The position numbers and the translations under genes were made by a program. Shown here piece after piece: positions 8,162 through 16,426 of a stretch of DNA of 64,000 bases (positions are counted from its first letter, which is position 1; each line of letters begins with the position of its first letter). Source of the stretch: Nitratireductor pacificus pht-3B (GTDB lineage Bacteria > Pseudomonadota > Alphaproteobacteria > Rhizobiales > Rhizobiaceae); NCBI RefSeq assembly GCF_000300335.1, contig NZ_AMRM01000016.1:58885-122884 (forward strand), written 5' to 3'. The notes under the pieces are model-generated. The model ran no database searches. It saw only the letters and a list, made by a program, of their open reading frames with translations, and was not told the origin of the DNA.

Positions 8162-9967
8162 CTAACGCGCCTCCCAGACCAGATGCCCGCCGCCAATGTC
8201 CCGCGGCGCGTGCCGGGGAGGCGTGTAATCGAGCGCGTGGACCGGGCTCGGCAGGTCCTCCGCCTTCTCCATGAAGGCGCGGCGCGGGCGCGCCGGGTCG
8301 GCCACCGGCACCGCGGCCATCAGCTTTCTGGTGTAGTCGTGCTGCGGGTTCTCGAAGATCTGCGTCCGGCTCCCCATCTCCACGAAGCGGCCCATATACA
8401 TCACCGCCACGCGATGGCTGATCTGCTCGACCACCGCCATGTCGTGCGAGATGAAGAGATAGGACATGCCCGTCTCGTTCTGGATGTCCTGCAGCAGGTC
8501 GAGCACCTGTGCCTGGATCGAGACGTCGAGCGCTGCCACGGATTCGTCGGCCACGATCAGTCTGGGAGACAGCGAGAGCGCGCGCGCGATGCAGATGCGC
8601 TGGCGCTGGCCACCCGAGAATTCGTGCGGATAGCGCCGCATCTGGTCGGTCGAAAGCCCGACGCGGTCGAACAGATATGCCACCCGGTCGGCAAGCTCGC
8701 TGCCGCTCGCCAGCCCGTGGATCTGCAAGGGTTCGGCCACCAGCTCGCCGACGCGCATGCGCGGATCGAGCGAGGCGTAGGGGTCCTGGAAGATCATCTG
8801 CACGTCGCGCAGGACCGGCCGCATGGCGCGGGCGCCCAGCCCGTGCGTCGCGCGGCCGCCGACGCTGATCTGGCCCTGCCAGGGGATCAGGTTGAGCAGC
8901 GCCTTGCCGGTGGTCGACTTGCCGCAGCCCGATTCCCCCACGAGAGAGAGCGTCTCGCCGGGCATGATGTCGAAGGAGACGCCCTCCACCGCATGCACCC
9001 GCTGCATGGGGCGCTGCAGGATGCCGCCCTTGATGTCGAAGCGCACCGTCAGGTCCTTCACCGCGACGAGCGGCTCGGCATGCGTCGGCTTCGCCGCGTC
9101 GGCGCTCTCGCCCGCGCGCTTCGGCGCGGTCGTCCCGGCCATCTCGCCGAGCCGCGGCACGGCGGCGAGCAGTTCGCGCGTATAGGGATGGCGAGGCTTC
9201 GAGAAGATCACGCCGGCGGGGCTGTGCTCCACCATCTGGCCGTGCTGCATCACCAGCACGTCGTCGGCCATTTCCGCCACCACGCCCATGTCGTGGGTGA
9301 TCAGGATGACGGAGAGCCCGAGATCGGCCTGCAGCTTGCGGATCAGCGCCAGGATCTGCGCCTGAACGGTCACGTCGAGCGCCGTGGTCGGCTCGTCGGC
9401 GATGAGGATCTGCGGGTTCTGCGCCAGCGCCATGGCGATCACCACGCGCTGGCGCATGCCGCCGGAAAGCTCGTGCGGATACTGTTTCAGCCGCCGCGCC
9501 GGCTCGGGGATCTGCACCTGGTCGAGCAGTTCCAGCGCGCGGGCGCGGATGGCAGCGTCCGACAGGCCGCCATGGGCGGAGATGGCCCCGCCGAGCTGCC
9601 TGCCGACGGTCAGGACCGGGTTGAGCGAGGTCATCGGCTCCTGGAAGATCATGCCGATGCTGCGCCCGCGCACCGCGCGCATCGCGGCCTCGGGCAGGGC
9701 AAGGATGTCGCGCCCCGCGAGCATCGCGGTTCCGGCCGAAACCCGCGCCATGGGCTTCGGCAGGAGCTGCATCAGGGAGAGCGCGGTCATCGACTTGCCG
9801 GACCCGCTCTCGCCGGCGATGCAGAGCGTCTTCCCGCCTTCCAGCGTGAAGGAGAGACCGTCGACGACGGTGCGCGCGCCGGCCGGCGTCGCCACCTGCA
9901 CGGTCAGGCCGGTGACCGCCAGCCGGCCGGTGGCCTGGTCCTGCTCCATGGCGCGCGCGCTGCTCAT
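8162..9967 (-). CDS. fused dipeptide-type ABC transporter ATP-binding protein (DppD-DppF)
   Basis: The protein has 601 residues and two complete ABC domains. Domain 1 has Walker A GESGSGKSMT, signature LSGGMRQRV and Walker B ILIADEPTTALD. Domain 2 has GESGCGKSTTGK, FSGGQRQRI and LIVADESVAALD. Each is followed by the oligopeptide-transporter C-terminal extension (for example HPYTRELLAAVP). The ATG at 9967 lies 10 bases after the amidase stop, with GGGAAG upstream; a longer frame has no such support. It is the last gene of the amide operon and powers the permease pair at 12586-14411. Confidence 0.93.
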   Translation of the reverse strand: MSSARAMEQDQATGRLAVTGLTVQVATPAGARTVVDGLSFTLEGGKTLCIAGESGSGKSMTALSLMQLLPKPMARVSAGTAMLAGRDILALPEAAMRAVRGRSIGMIFQEPMTSLNPVLTVGRQLGGAISAHGGLSDAAIRARALELLDQVQIPEPARRLKQYPHELSGGMRQRVVIAMALAQNPQILIADEPTTALDVTVQAQILALIRKLQADLGLSVILITHDMGVVAEMADDVLVMQHGQMVEHSPAGVIFSKPRHPYTRELLAAVPRLGEMAGTTAPKRAGESADAAKPTHAEPLVAVKDLTVRFDIKGGILQRPMQRVHAVEGVSFDIMPGETLSLVGESGCGKSTTGKALLNLIPWQGQISVGGRATHGLGARAMRPVLRDVQMIFQDPYASLDPRMRVGELVAEPLQIHGLASGSELADRVAYLFDRVGLSTDQMRRYPHEFSGGQRQRICIARALSLSPRLIVADESVAALDVSIQAQVLDLLQDIQNETGMSYLFISHDMAVVEQISHRVAVMYMGRFVEMGSRTQIFENPQHDYTRKLMAAVPVADPARPRRAFMEKAEDLPSPVHALDYTPPRHAPRDIGGGHLVWEAR

Positions 9968-9977
9968 CGCTTCCCGC

Positions 9978-10931
9978 TCATGAAAACACGATGCGCGGGA
10001 AGTAGAAGGACACGACCCAGTTGGGCTGGTCGACGATCTCGCTGATGCGCAGGTCGCCGCAGACCGAGCACAGCATGTAGGCATCCTCCGGCGACAGTCC
10101 GCGCGTGGCGCACAGAAGGTCGATCATGCTGGAGAGCGCGGCGCGCGCGCCTTCCATCAGGTCGGAGCCGATGCCGGTCGTCACCTCGTAGCCATCCGCG
10201 TCCAGATGCCGCGTGACCGGCCCCGGCGTCGTGAAGCGCGGCATGGCGAGGTTGGCGTCCTTGACCACATCCAGCCTGACCGCCACGTCCATCCGGCTTT
10301 CGATGGCCGTGCCGCACACCTCGCCGTCGCCCTGCGCGGCGTGGGTGTCGCCGATGGAGAACAGCGCGCCTTCCACCTCGACCGGCAGGTAGAGCGTCGT
10401 GCCGGCCGCCAGGTCGCGGATGTCGAGATTGCCGCCCATACGGCGCGGCGGCACCACCGAGTGCAGACCGGGTTCGGCCGGCGCCAGGCCGATCGTGCCA
10501 GCGAACGGCTTCAGCGGCACCTTGCCGTGCTTGCCGAACGCCGCCGGCGCGAGGCTCGCCGCGTCGTAGGTCCACAGGGTCAGCGCCGGGTCCTTGAACT
10601 GGTCCGCCAGCAGGCCGAAGCCGGGGATGTTCGCCGTCCAGCCGAAGCCGGACGGCTTGAACGACAGGATCTCCACCTTGAGCGCGTCGCCCGGCTTGGC
10701 CCCATCCACATGGATGGGGCCGGTGACGGGGTTGACCTTGGCGAAATCCAGCGTGGCGATGTCGTCCACGGTGCTGTCGGGCGTGAAGTGGCCGGACCCC
10801 GAATCGAGGCATTCGAATTCCAGCGTCGCCCCCGGCGTCACCCTCTGCGCCGGCGGGATCGAACGATCCCACCCGAAATGATGGTGACGTCCGTGGATCG
10901 TGTAGTCGCAGTTACTGCACATCTTTGGCAT
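9978..10931 (-). CDS. formamidase/acetamidase (FmdA/AmdA family)
   Basis: The protein has about 317 residues and the FmdA/AmdA beta-rich fold: HHHFGWDRSIPP near the start, GSGHFTPDS, TGPIHVDGAKPGD, the IGDTHAAQGDGEVCGTAIE active-site region and SPEDAYMLCSVCGDLRIS. It hydrolyses short amides (formamide, acetamide or longer) to ammonia and the acid. The ATG at 10931 overlaps the SBP stop by 20 bases and has GAGG three bases upstream; an ATG at 10922 is a possible alternative. Being inside an AmiC/AmiR-controlled ABC operon points to import and hydrolysis of an amide as a nitrogen source. Confidence 0.92.
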   Translation of the reverse strand: MPKMCSNCDYTIHGRHHHFGWDRSIPPAQRVTPGATLEFECLDSGSGHFTPDSTVDDIATLDFAKVNPVTGPIHVDGAKPGDALKVEILSFKPSGFGWTANIPGFGLLADQFKDPALTLWTYDAASLAPAAFGKHGKVPLKPFAGTIGLAPAEPGLHSVVPPRRMGGNLDIRDLAAGTTLYLPVEVEGALFSIGDTHAAQGDGEVCGTAIESRMDVAVRLDVVKDANLAMPRFTTPGPVTRHLDADGYEVTTGIGSDLMEGARAALSSMIDLLCATRGLSPEDAYMLCSVCGDLRISEIVDQPNWVVSFYFPRIVFS

Positions 10932-12540
10932 AGACCTCGTCATAGTGGACGGGAATGTGCACCGGGTCGACGAACAGCTTGTCGTCGCCGCCGATGCGCT
11001 CGGAGCGGATGGTGAAGCGCTCCTCGTTGAAGATCGGCGCCCAGGGCGCATCCTCCATCACCTTCAGGTAGATGTCCCGCCACATGGCCTCGCGCTCGCC
11101 CGCCTTGGCCGGGTCGACCATCGAGTCGGCCTCGGTCGCCTTGGCGTCGAGGTCCTCGTTGCAGTACCAGGACCAGTTCCAGCCGCCCTTGACCGCGCCG
11201 CCGCAGCCGAGGATCGGGCCATAGAAGTTCGACGGATCGGGGAAGTCGGCGATCCAGGCCATGCCGCCCGACCAGATCATCGGCGCCTGGTCTTCCTCTC
11301 CGCCGGCGGCGATGACGTTGGCCTGGGCCAGCGACTTGATCGAGGCCTCGATGCCGATCGCCTTCAGGTCCTGCTGGATCGCCTGCGCGATACGCGGCTG
11401 CGGGTCGGTGTTCATCACGAAGAGCTCGGTCTCGAAACCGTCGCCGAGACCCGCCTCGGCGAGCAGCGCCTTGGCGGCTTCGGGATCGTATCTGTAGCCC
11501 TCGTGGTCCTTGGCGTAGCCCGGCATGGAGGGCGGCAGCGGCTGGTTGGCGGCTACCGCGCGGCCGTTGATGATGCGCAGGATGCGGTCCTTGTTGATCG
11601 CCATGTTGACGGCCTTGCGCACCTCGACCTTGTCGAAGGGCGCCATCTTCACGTTCATGGTCACGTAGCCGGTGTGCAGCTGGCCCCCCTGGATGATCAG
11701 TTCCTTGAACTTCGGATCGTCCTTCACCTCGATGAACTTGGCCGGCGGGATGCCGTCGCCCGGCACGTCCACTTCGCCGTTCTGCAGGCGCAGGAGCGCC
11801 ACCACCGGTTCCTGGCCGACCTCGAAGACGATCTGGTCGAGCTTTGGCACGCCGGGGTTCCAGTAGTCCTCGAAACGCTCGAAGACGAGGCGCTGGCCGA
11901 GCGTCCATTCCGCCAGCCTGAACGCGCCGGAGCCGACCGGATTCTTGCCGAAGTCGGCGCCGTGCTTCTCCACTTCTTCCTTCGGCACCACATGGGCGAA
12001 GTTGAGCGCCAGCACGTGCAGGAAGGTCGCGTCGGGGCGCGACAGCTCGAACCTGATGGTATGGTCGTCGACCGCGGTGATGCCCGAAAGCCCTTCCGCG
12101 TTTCCGGCGGAGGCTTCCTCAAAACCCTTGATGGAGCCGAAGAAGCCGGCGCCGGGGCTCTGCGTCTTCGGGTTCACCGTCCGCTCGATGGAGTACTTTA
12201 CGTCGCCGGCGGTCAGCGCGCGGCCGTTGTGGAATTTCACCCCGTCGCGCAGCTTGAAGGTGAAGACGGTGCCGTCTTCGGAAATCTCGTAGGATTCGGC
12301 GATCTCGGGACGCAGTTCCGTGGTGCCGGGCACATAGTCCATCAGCCCGTCGAACAGCGACTTGATCATCGACCAGTTCTGCCAGTCGTAGCCGATGGCC
12401 GGGTCGAGCGTCGAGACGTCGTCCTTGTAGGTCACGGTCATGGAGCCGCCCTGCTTGATGTCCTGCGCGAGGGCCGGGACGAGCATGGCGGAGGTGGAAA
12501 GGGCAGCGGCGGCGACGCCGGCCAGAAGCAGTTTTCTCAT
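10912..12540 (-). CDS. ABC transporter substrate-binding protein, family 5 (peptide/amide)
   Basis: The protein has 542 residues. The signal peptide MRKLLLAGVAAAALSTSAM ends near AQA/LAQ-D at residue 26. The mature protein has family-5 hallmarks: STLDPAIGYDWQNWSMIKS, FTFKLRDGVKFHNGRALTAGD and VRKAVNMAINKD. It is the periplasmic receptor for a Dpp/Opp-type importer. It sits between the permease genes and the amidase; the amidase start lies inside its 3' end. The ligand is probably an amide or short peptide-like amide given the amidase partner. Confidence 0.93.
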   Translation of the reverse strand: MRKLLLAGVAAAALSTSAMLVPALAQDIKQGGSMTVTYKDDVSTLDPAIGYDWQNWSMIKSLFDGLMDYVPGTTELRPEIAESYEISEDGTVFTFKLRDGVKFHNGRALTAGDVKYSIERTVNPKTQSPGAGFFGSIKGFEEASAGNAEGLSGITAVDDHTIRFELSRPDATFLHVLALNFAHVVPKEEVEKHGADFGKNPVGSGAFRLAEWTLGQRLVFERFEDYWNPGVPKLDQIVFEVGQEPVVALLRLQNGEVDVPGDGIPPAKFIEVKDDPKFKELIIQGGQLHTGYVTMNVKMAPFDKVEVRKAVNMAINKDRILRIINGRAVAANQPLPPSMPGYAKDHEGYRYDPEAAKALLAEAGLGDGFETELFVMNTDPQPRIAQAIQQDLKAIGIEASIKSLAQANVIAAGGEEDQAPMIWSGGMAWIADFPDPSNFYGPILGCGGAVKGGWNWSWYCNEDLDAKATEADSMVDPAKAGEREAMWRDIYLKVMEDAPWAPIFNEERFTIRSERIGGDDKLFVDPVHIPVHYDEVYAKDVQ

Positions 12541-12585
12541 CTCAAGTGTTCCTTTCTCTGGTGCTACGCTTGTTGTTGGTACGCA

Positions 12586-13506
12586 TCAGCGCAGCTTGAT
12601 GCGCGGGTCGATCAAGGGGGTGATCAGGTCGGCGAGAAGATTGCCGAGCACGATGGCGCAGGCCGAGACCAGCGTGACACCCATGATGATGGGGATGTCG
12701 ACGCGCTGGATCGCCTGCCAGGCGAGCTGGCCGATGCCGGGCCAGCCGAAAACGCTCTCCACCACCACGATGCCCGACATGAACAGGCCGATGTCGATGC
12801 CGATCATGGCGATGATCGGCAGGATGGCGTTGGGCAGCGCATGGCCGAACAGGATTTTGCCGCGGCCGGCGCCCGTGGCGCGCGCCGTACGGATGTAGTC
12901 CTGCCTGAGCACGTCGATCAGCGAGGAGCGCATCATGCGCGAATACCAGCCGGCGCCGAGAAAGCCGAGCGTGATGGAGGGGAGGACGAGGTGCGCGAAG
13001 GTGCCGTAGCCGCCGATGGGGAACCAGCCGAGCTTTACGGCGAAGACGTAGAGCAGCAGGATGCCGATGACGAATTGCGGTGCCGAGACGCCGACGAAGG
13101 AGGCGATCATCAGCGCGTCGTCGGTGCGCGAGCCGCGTTTCAGCGCGGCGATCACGCCCATGGTCAGGCCGAGCAGCAGCTCACAGAAGATCGCGCCGGC
13201 CATCAGGATGAGGCTGGCGGGGAGGCGCGAGGCGATCAGCGTCGAGACCTCCGTCTTCTGCAGGTAGGAGCGGCCGAGATCACCGTTCAGAAGCCCGCCC
13301 AGATAGCGCAGATACTGCTCGTGGAACGGCAGGTTGAGGCCGAGCTGCTCGCGGATGTTCTCCACCGTCGCCGCCGTCGCGCTGCGGCCGGCGATCTGCC
13401 GCGCCGGGTCGGCCGGCACCAGATAGAGCAGGATGAAGGTGACGAGGCTGATGCCGAGCAGGATCAGGGCGGTCTGGATCAGGCGGCGCGCGATGTAGGC
13501 CGGCAT
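12586..13506 (-). CDS. ABC transporter permease (DppB-type)
   Basis: The protein has 306 residues, starting at the ATG that overlaps the upstream permease stop (TGATG). The N-terminus MPAYIARRLIQTALILLG is the typical DppB opening. Six membrane segments are expected, and the EAA-like loop is TARATGAGRGKILFGHALPNA. It pairs with the DppC-type subunit. The order here is C-type gene before B-type gene, the reverse of classical dpp operons. Confidence 0.92.
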   Translation of the reverse strand: MPAYIARRLIQTALILLGISLVTFILLYLVPADPARQIAGRSATAATVENIREQLGLNLPFHEQYLRYLGGLLNGDLGRSYLQKTEVSTLIASRLPASLILMAGAIFCELLLGLTMGVIAALKRGSRTDDALMIASFVGVSAPQFVIGILLLYVFAVKLGWFPIGGYGTFAHLVLPSITLGFLGAGWYSRMMRSSLIDVLRQDYIRTARATGAGRGKILFGHALPNAILPIIAMIGIDIGLFMSGIVVVESVFGWPGIGQLAWQAIQRVDIPIIMGVTLVSACAIVLGNLLADLITPLIDPRIKLR

Positions 13507-14411
13507 CAGTGGCGCCCCTGCTGGGTCGGGTCGAGAATGTCGCGCAGCGCGTCGCCGACCAGGTTGAAGGCGAGCGCCAGCGCCAGGATGGCCGCGCCCG
13601 GAATGAAGACGAGCCAGGGCGCGGAGCTGAAATAGGTCTGGTTCTCGAAGATGATGTTGCCCCAGGAGGGGATCGGCGGCTGGACGCCGATGCCGAGGAA
13701 GGAGAGGGTCGCCTCCAGCAGCACGGTCGTGGCGATGCCGAGCGTCGCCCAGACGATGATGGTCGAAAGGAGATGCGGCAGGATGTGGCGCAGGAGGATG
13801 CGGCCGGCGCCGGCGCCCATGGCGCGCTCGGCGACGACGAAGTCGCGCTCTGCGATGGAGCGCGTCTCGGTATAGGTCACGCGGGCGATCTGCACCCAGT
13901 TCACCATGGCGATCACCATCGCCACGATCCACAGGCTGGGGCGGAAGATGGCGGCGAGCACGATGGCGAGGAGCAGGGCCGGGAACGCCATCATCAAATC
14001 GGTGAAGCGCATCAGAACCGTGTCGGTCCAGCCGCGGAAATAGCCGGCCGAGATGCCGACGGCGGAGCCGATCACCACGGCGATGCCGTTGGCCGCCACG
14101 CCGATGACCAGCGAGGTCTGCGCGCCGTAGATCAGCCGGCTCAGGAGATCGCGCCCGACGAGGTCGGTGCCGAACCAGAACTGGGCGTTGGGCGGCAGGG
14201 GCGCGCCCTCGATCGTCAGCCCGTCGAAGAATTGCTCATAGGGATCGTAGGGGGCGAGCCAGGGCGCAAGTGCGGCGGCCAGCACCACCACGGCGATGAT
14301 GACGAGGCCTGCGAGCGCCAGCGGCCGGCGCAGCAGGCGCGTCAGGACGGAAGGCGTTCCCGGGGACGTTTCTGGGGACGGGTCCCGGGCGGTTCCGGTC
14401 TCAGCGACCAT
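13506..14411 (-). CDS. ABC transporter permease (DppC-type)
   Basis: The protein has 301 residues, starting at 14411 within the last codons of the ANTAR gene (11-base overlap). It has a proline- and threonine-rich cytoplasmic N-terminus, then LLRRPLALAGLVIIAVVVL as the first membrane helix, the NPHDRGTDLVGRDLLSR-like stretch typical of DppC (FGTDLVGRDLLSRLIYG) and the EAA loop AERAMGAGAGRILLRHILP. It forms the channel with the DppB-type subunit. Confidence 0.92.
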   Translation of the reverse strand: MVAETGTARDPSPETSPGTPSVLTRLLRRPLALAGLVIIAVVVLAAALAPWLAPYDPYEQFFDGLTIEGAPLPPNAQFWFGTDLVGRDLLSRLIYGAQTSLVIGVAANGIAVVIGSAVGISAGYFRGWTDTVLMRFTDLMMAFPALLLAIVLAAIFRPSLWIVAMVIAMVNWVQIARVTYTETRSIAERDFVVAERAMGAGAGRILLRHILPHLLSTIIVWATLGIATTVLLEATLSFLGIGVQPPIPSWGNIIFENQTYFSSAPWLVFIPGAAILALALAFNLVGDALRDILDPTQQGRH

Positions 14412-15018
14412 GGGTGACGCTCTTGCCGGCCAGCGGGCCGAAGCCGGCGATGATGCCGGCGGCGGTCTTCTCGATGGAGCGCCGCTCGGCCATCGCCGTC
14501 TGGCGGAGATGGTTGAACGCGGTCTCCGCATCGCAATTGTGTTTCAGCATCAGGAGCGCTGTCGCTTCCGCCAGCGCCTGCCGCCCGGCAAGCTGTTCCT
14601 TCAGGCCGGCGATTTCCTCGGCCTGCGCGCGGCGGCGCAGGAAGGCCTGGCCCGCCACGACCAGCGCGCTGTAGAGCCCGGCGCTGCCGATCGGCTTCAG
14701 CAACTGGGCGTCCGCCCCCTGGCCGATGGTCCAGGCGATGCGCCCCGGCGCTTCCGAGCCGATCAGCGCGATGATCGGCATGGGCGCGAGGCCCGGCGCC
14801 CAGGGAAACTGCTCGTCATGCCCCATGTCGGCGTCGATCAGGAGCACGTTGTAGGAGCGCATCGCCTGCATGTCGTCGAGGGTCGGCCACGCCTGCTCGC
14901 CGGCGATGCCGATGCGCGCGCATTGCGCCAGAAGGGCGTCCACGTTCTGATGCGGCCGGTGCAGGATCAGCGCCTTCCAGCCTTCGAAGCTTGGGGTGTG
15001 GTGGGCGGTCGGGCTCAT
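14401..15018 (-). CDS. ANTAR-domain transcription antiterminator (AmiR-like)
   Basis: The protein has 205 residues. Residues about 12-128 form a receiver-like domain with VLLIDADMG at 58-66; the phosphorylation pocket looks degenerate, as in AmiR. A coiled coil at about 128-150 (RRRAQAEEIAGLKEQLAG) leads to an ANTAR RNA-binding domain at 148-190 (ATALLMLKHNCDAETAFNHL). AmiR-type proteins bind leader RNA and prevent formation of a terminator; AmiC holds them inactive until an amide binds. The gene overlaps the AmiC-like gene by ATGA. A strong terminator in the operon leader at 16183-16232 is the expected target. Confidence 0.92.
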   Translation of the reverse strand: MSPTAHHTPSFEGWKALILHRPHQNVDALLAQCARIGIAGEQAWPTLDDMQAMRSYNVLLIDADMGHDEQFPWAPGLAPMPIIALIGSEAPGRIAWTIGQGADAQLLKPIGSAGLYSALVVAGQAFLRRRAQAEEIAGLKEQLAGRQALAEATALLMLKHNCDAETAFNHLRQTAMAERRSIEKTAAGIIAGFGPLAGKSVTHGR

Positions 15019-16172
15019 CGCACCACCCGCAAACGCTGCTTTTCCGCCGTCTTTTCGTAGGGCCGCTGGAGCGGCGTGGCGGTCAGGAACGGATCCGGCG
15101 CGATAGCGCGCTCGCAGAGATGAACGACATCGAAATCGCCGTCCCGCCGGGCGCGGCCGATATGGGCGGCGAGACGGACGTGATTGGTCGCCCTGTCCAC
15201 CTGGACGGGTCCGAGCAGGGTCGGCGTTTCGTGGCCGCGCACATCCTCGAGCACGGCCTGCGCGTCGTCGGTGCCGGTGCGCCGGATCGCCTCGGCGATC
15301 AGCCGAACCGCTACATAGGCCTGCACGAAGAAGGCGTCGCTCACGCTCTGCGGCCGCTTTGCCCGCATGCGCTCGGTGAACCGCCTGTTGTCGTCGCCGG
15401 CGAGCGCGCGGAAATAGCTGGAGACGGTGTAGTGGCCGGCCACCGCCGGCCCCAGAAGGACGGCCTCGTTCTCGCACAGATTGCAGCTCACCACCGGGCG
15501 GTTTTCGGGCTTGAAGGCGGCGTCCTCCGCGCCGAGCAGGCGGTAGGCTTCCAGAAAGGCGTAGGAGGAGGGGCCGATCAGGTTGTTGAGGATGAAGTCC
15601 GGCCGTTTCTCGCGGATTTCCTCGATCAGGTGGCTGATGTCCTCGTCGCCGATGGGCACGTAGCGCTCGCCCAGAACGCCGCCGCCGGAGCGGGTGAGGA
15701 TGTCGCGGGCGATGCGGTTCGTCTCCCAGCCCCAGATGTAGTTGGAGCCGGTCAGGAAGGCGTTGCCGCCGAAGCGCGGCACGATGTAGTCGAGCAGGGG
15801 CACCAGATGCTGGTTGGCGCTGGCGGCCACATAGACGAGGTTCTCGGAGACCTCGAAGCCCTCGTAGACGCACGGGTACCACAACAGCGCGTCGAGCTTC
15901 TCGACGACCGGGATCACCTCCTTGCGGCTCCACGAGGTGGTGCAGCCGACGATGTGCTGCGCGCCGGTGGTGCGGATGAGGTCGCGGCAGAGTTCGGCGT
16001 AGCGGTCGGCATTGCCCTGCGGGTCCGCGTGATGGGCGACGAGCTCGAACGGATAGGCCGGGTCGGCGTTGATGTCCTCGATCGCCGCCAGCGCGCCGAA
16101 GCAGCCCTGTTCCGCCGGCCGGATATAACCGCCGCTGCGCGAGAACAGGATTCCGACCGGATATGCCGACAC
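15015..16172 (-). CDS. AmiC-like amide sensor (type 1 periplasmic-binding fold, cytoplasmic)
   Basis: The protein has 385 residues, starting at a GTG preceded by GGGAGG at good spacing; the upstream in-frame sequence reads through the terminator and is not coding. It opens VSAYPVGILFSRSGGY without a signal peptide, so it acts in the cytoplasm as AmiC does, rather than as a transport receptor. Landmarks include ALWYPCVYEGFE and TGSNYIWGWETNRI, typical of the AmiC/FmdD/UrtA group. It should bind an amide and release the ANTAR protein encoded next to it. Confidence 0.9.
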   Translation of the reverse strand: MSAYPVGILFSRSGGYIRPAEQGCFGALAAIEDINADPAYPFELVAHHADPQGNADRYAELCRDLIRTTGAQHIVGCTTSWSRKEVIPVVEKLDALLWYPCVYEGFEVSENLVYVAASANQHLVPLLDYIVPRFGGNAFLTGSNYIWGWETNRIARDILTRSGGGVLGERYVPIGDEDISHLIEEIREKRPDFILNNLIGPSSYAFLEAYRLLGAEDAAFKPENRPVVSCNLCENEAVLLGPAVAGHYTVSSYFRALAGDDNRRFTERMRAKRPQSVSDAFFVQAYVAVRLIAEAIRRTGTDDAQAVLEDVRGHETPTLLGPVQVDRATNHVRLAAHIGRARRDGDFDVVHLCERAIAPDPFLTATPLQRPYEKTAEKQRLRVVR

Positions 16173-16182
16173 GTGCGCCCTC

Positions 16183-16232
16183 CCAAAAACGCAAAAGGCC
16201 CCGACGGGAACGAGATCATTCCCGGCAGGGCC
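16183..16232 (-). terminator. leader intrinsic terminator/attenuator of the amide operon
   Basis: On the minus strand GGCCCTGCCGGGAA pairs with TTCCCGTCGGGGCC (13 of 14 positions, one mismatch and one G-T pair) around an 8-base loop. TTTTGCGTTTTT follows immediately. It lies between the promoter at 16257-16284 and the GTG start of the AmiC-like gene at 16172, with only about 10 bases from the T tract to the start. That is where an ANTAR-controlled attenuator belongs. I could not define the two ANTAR hexaloop hairpins with certainty. Confidence 0.82.
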
Positions 16233-16256
16233 CAGATGCCACAAGCTTTGCGAACA

Positions 16257-16284
16257 AGTTTAACCGCCGGCGTGACCCTGTCAA
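16257..16284 (-). promoter_or_regulatory. sigma70-type promoter of the amide operon
   Basis: On the minus strand a perfect TTGACA (16279-16284) is followed after 16 bases by TAAACT (16257-16262, four of six matches to TATAAT). Transcription would begin near 16250, giving a leader of about 75 bases containing the terminator. Confidence 0.6.
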
Positions 16285-16348
16285 TACGGCCGCAGCCCGC
16301 TCGCCCGCCGGCCGGTCCCGCAGCGGGATCATTCGGGGCTTGAAAATT

Positions 16349-16380
16349 ATGTCAGACAATGTTTCTGTTATGTCAGACAT
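16349..16380 (+). promoter_or_regulatory. two GntR/FadR-type operator sites
   Basis: ATGTCAGACAA at 16349 and the perfect palindrome ATGTCAGACAT at 16370 are spaced 21 bases apart, two helical turns. Both fit the TGTnnnACA core known for FCD-type GntR regulators. They lie 47-78 bases before the TTG start of the GntR gene and on the divergent side of the amide operon promoter, which suggests autoregulation. Confidence 0.65.
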
Positions 16381-16426
16381 AGTTTTCCACGCAGGAAACA
16401 TCTTTCATCGCCGGGGAGGCGGCCCA

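Noticed and set aside
8183..10045. 620-codon open frame on the plus strand
   Set aside because: It is antisense to the two-domain ABC ATPase with its clear Walker and signature motifs. No ribosome-binding site and shadow-like composition.
10945..13635. 896-codon open frame on the plus strand
   Set aside because: It is antisense to the SBP and permease genes, full of His/Arg/Asp/Gly as expected for shadow frames in high-GC DNA, and matches no family. The minus-strand genes have clear motifs.
14991..16343. 450-codon plus-strand frame
   Set aside because: It is antisense to the AmiC-like gene, with no recognisable domain; it also crosses the terminator and promoter of the amide operon.
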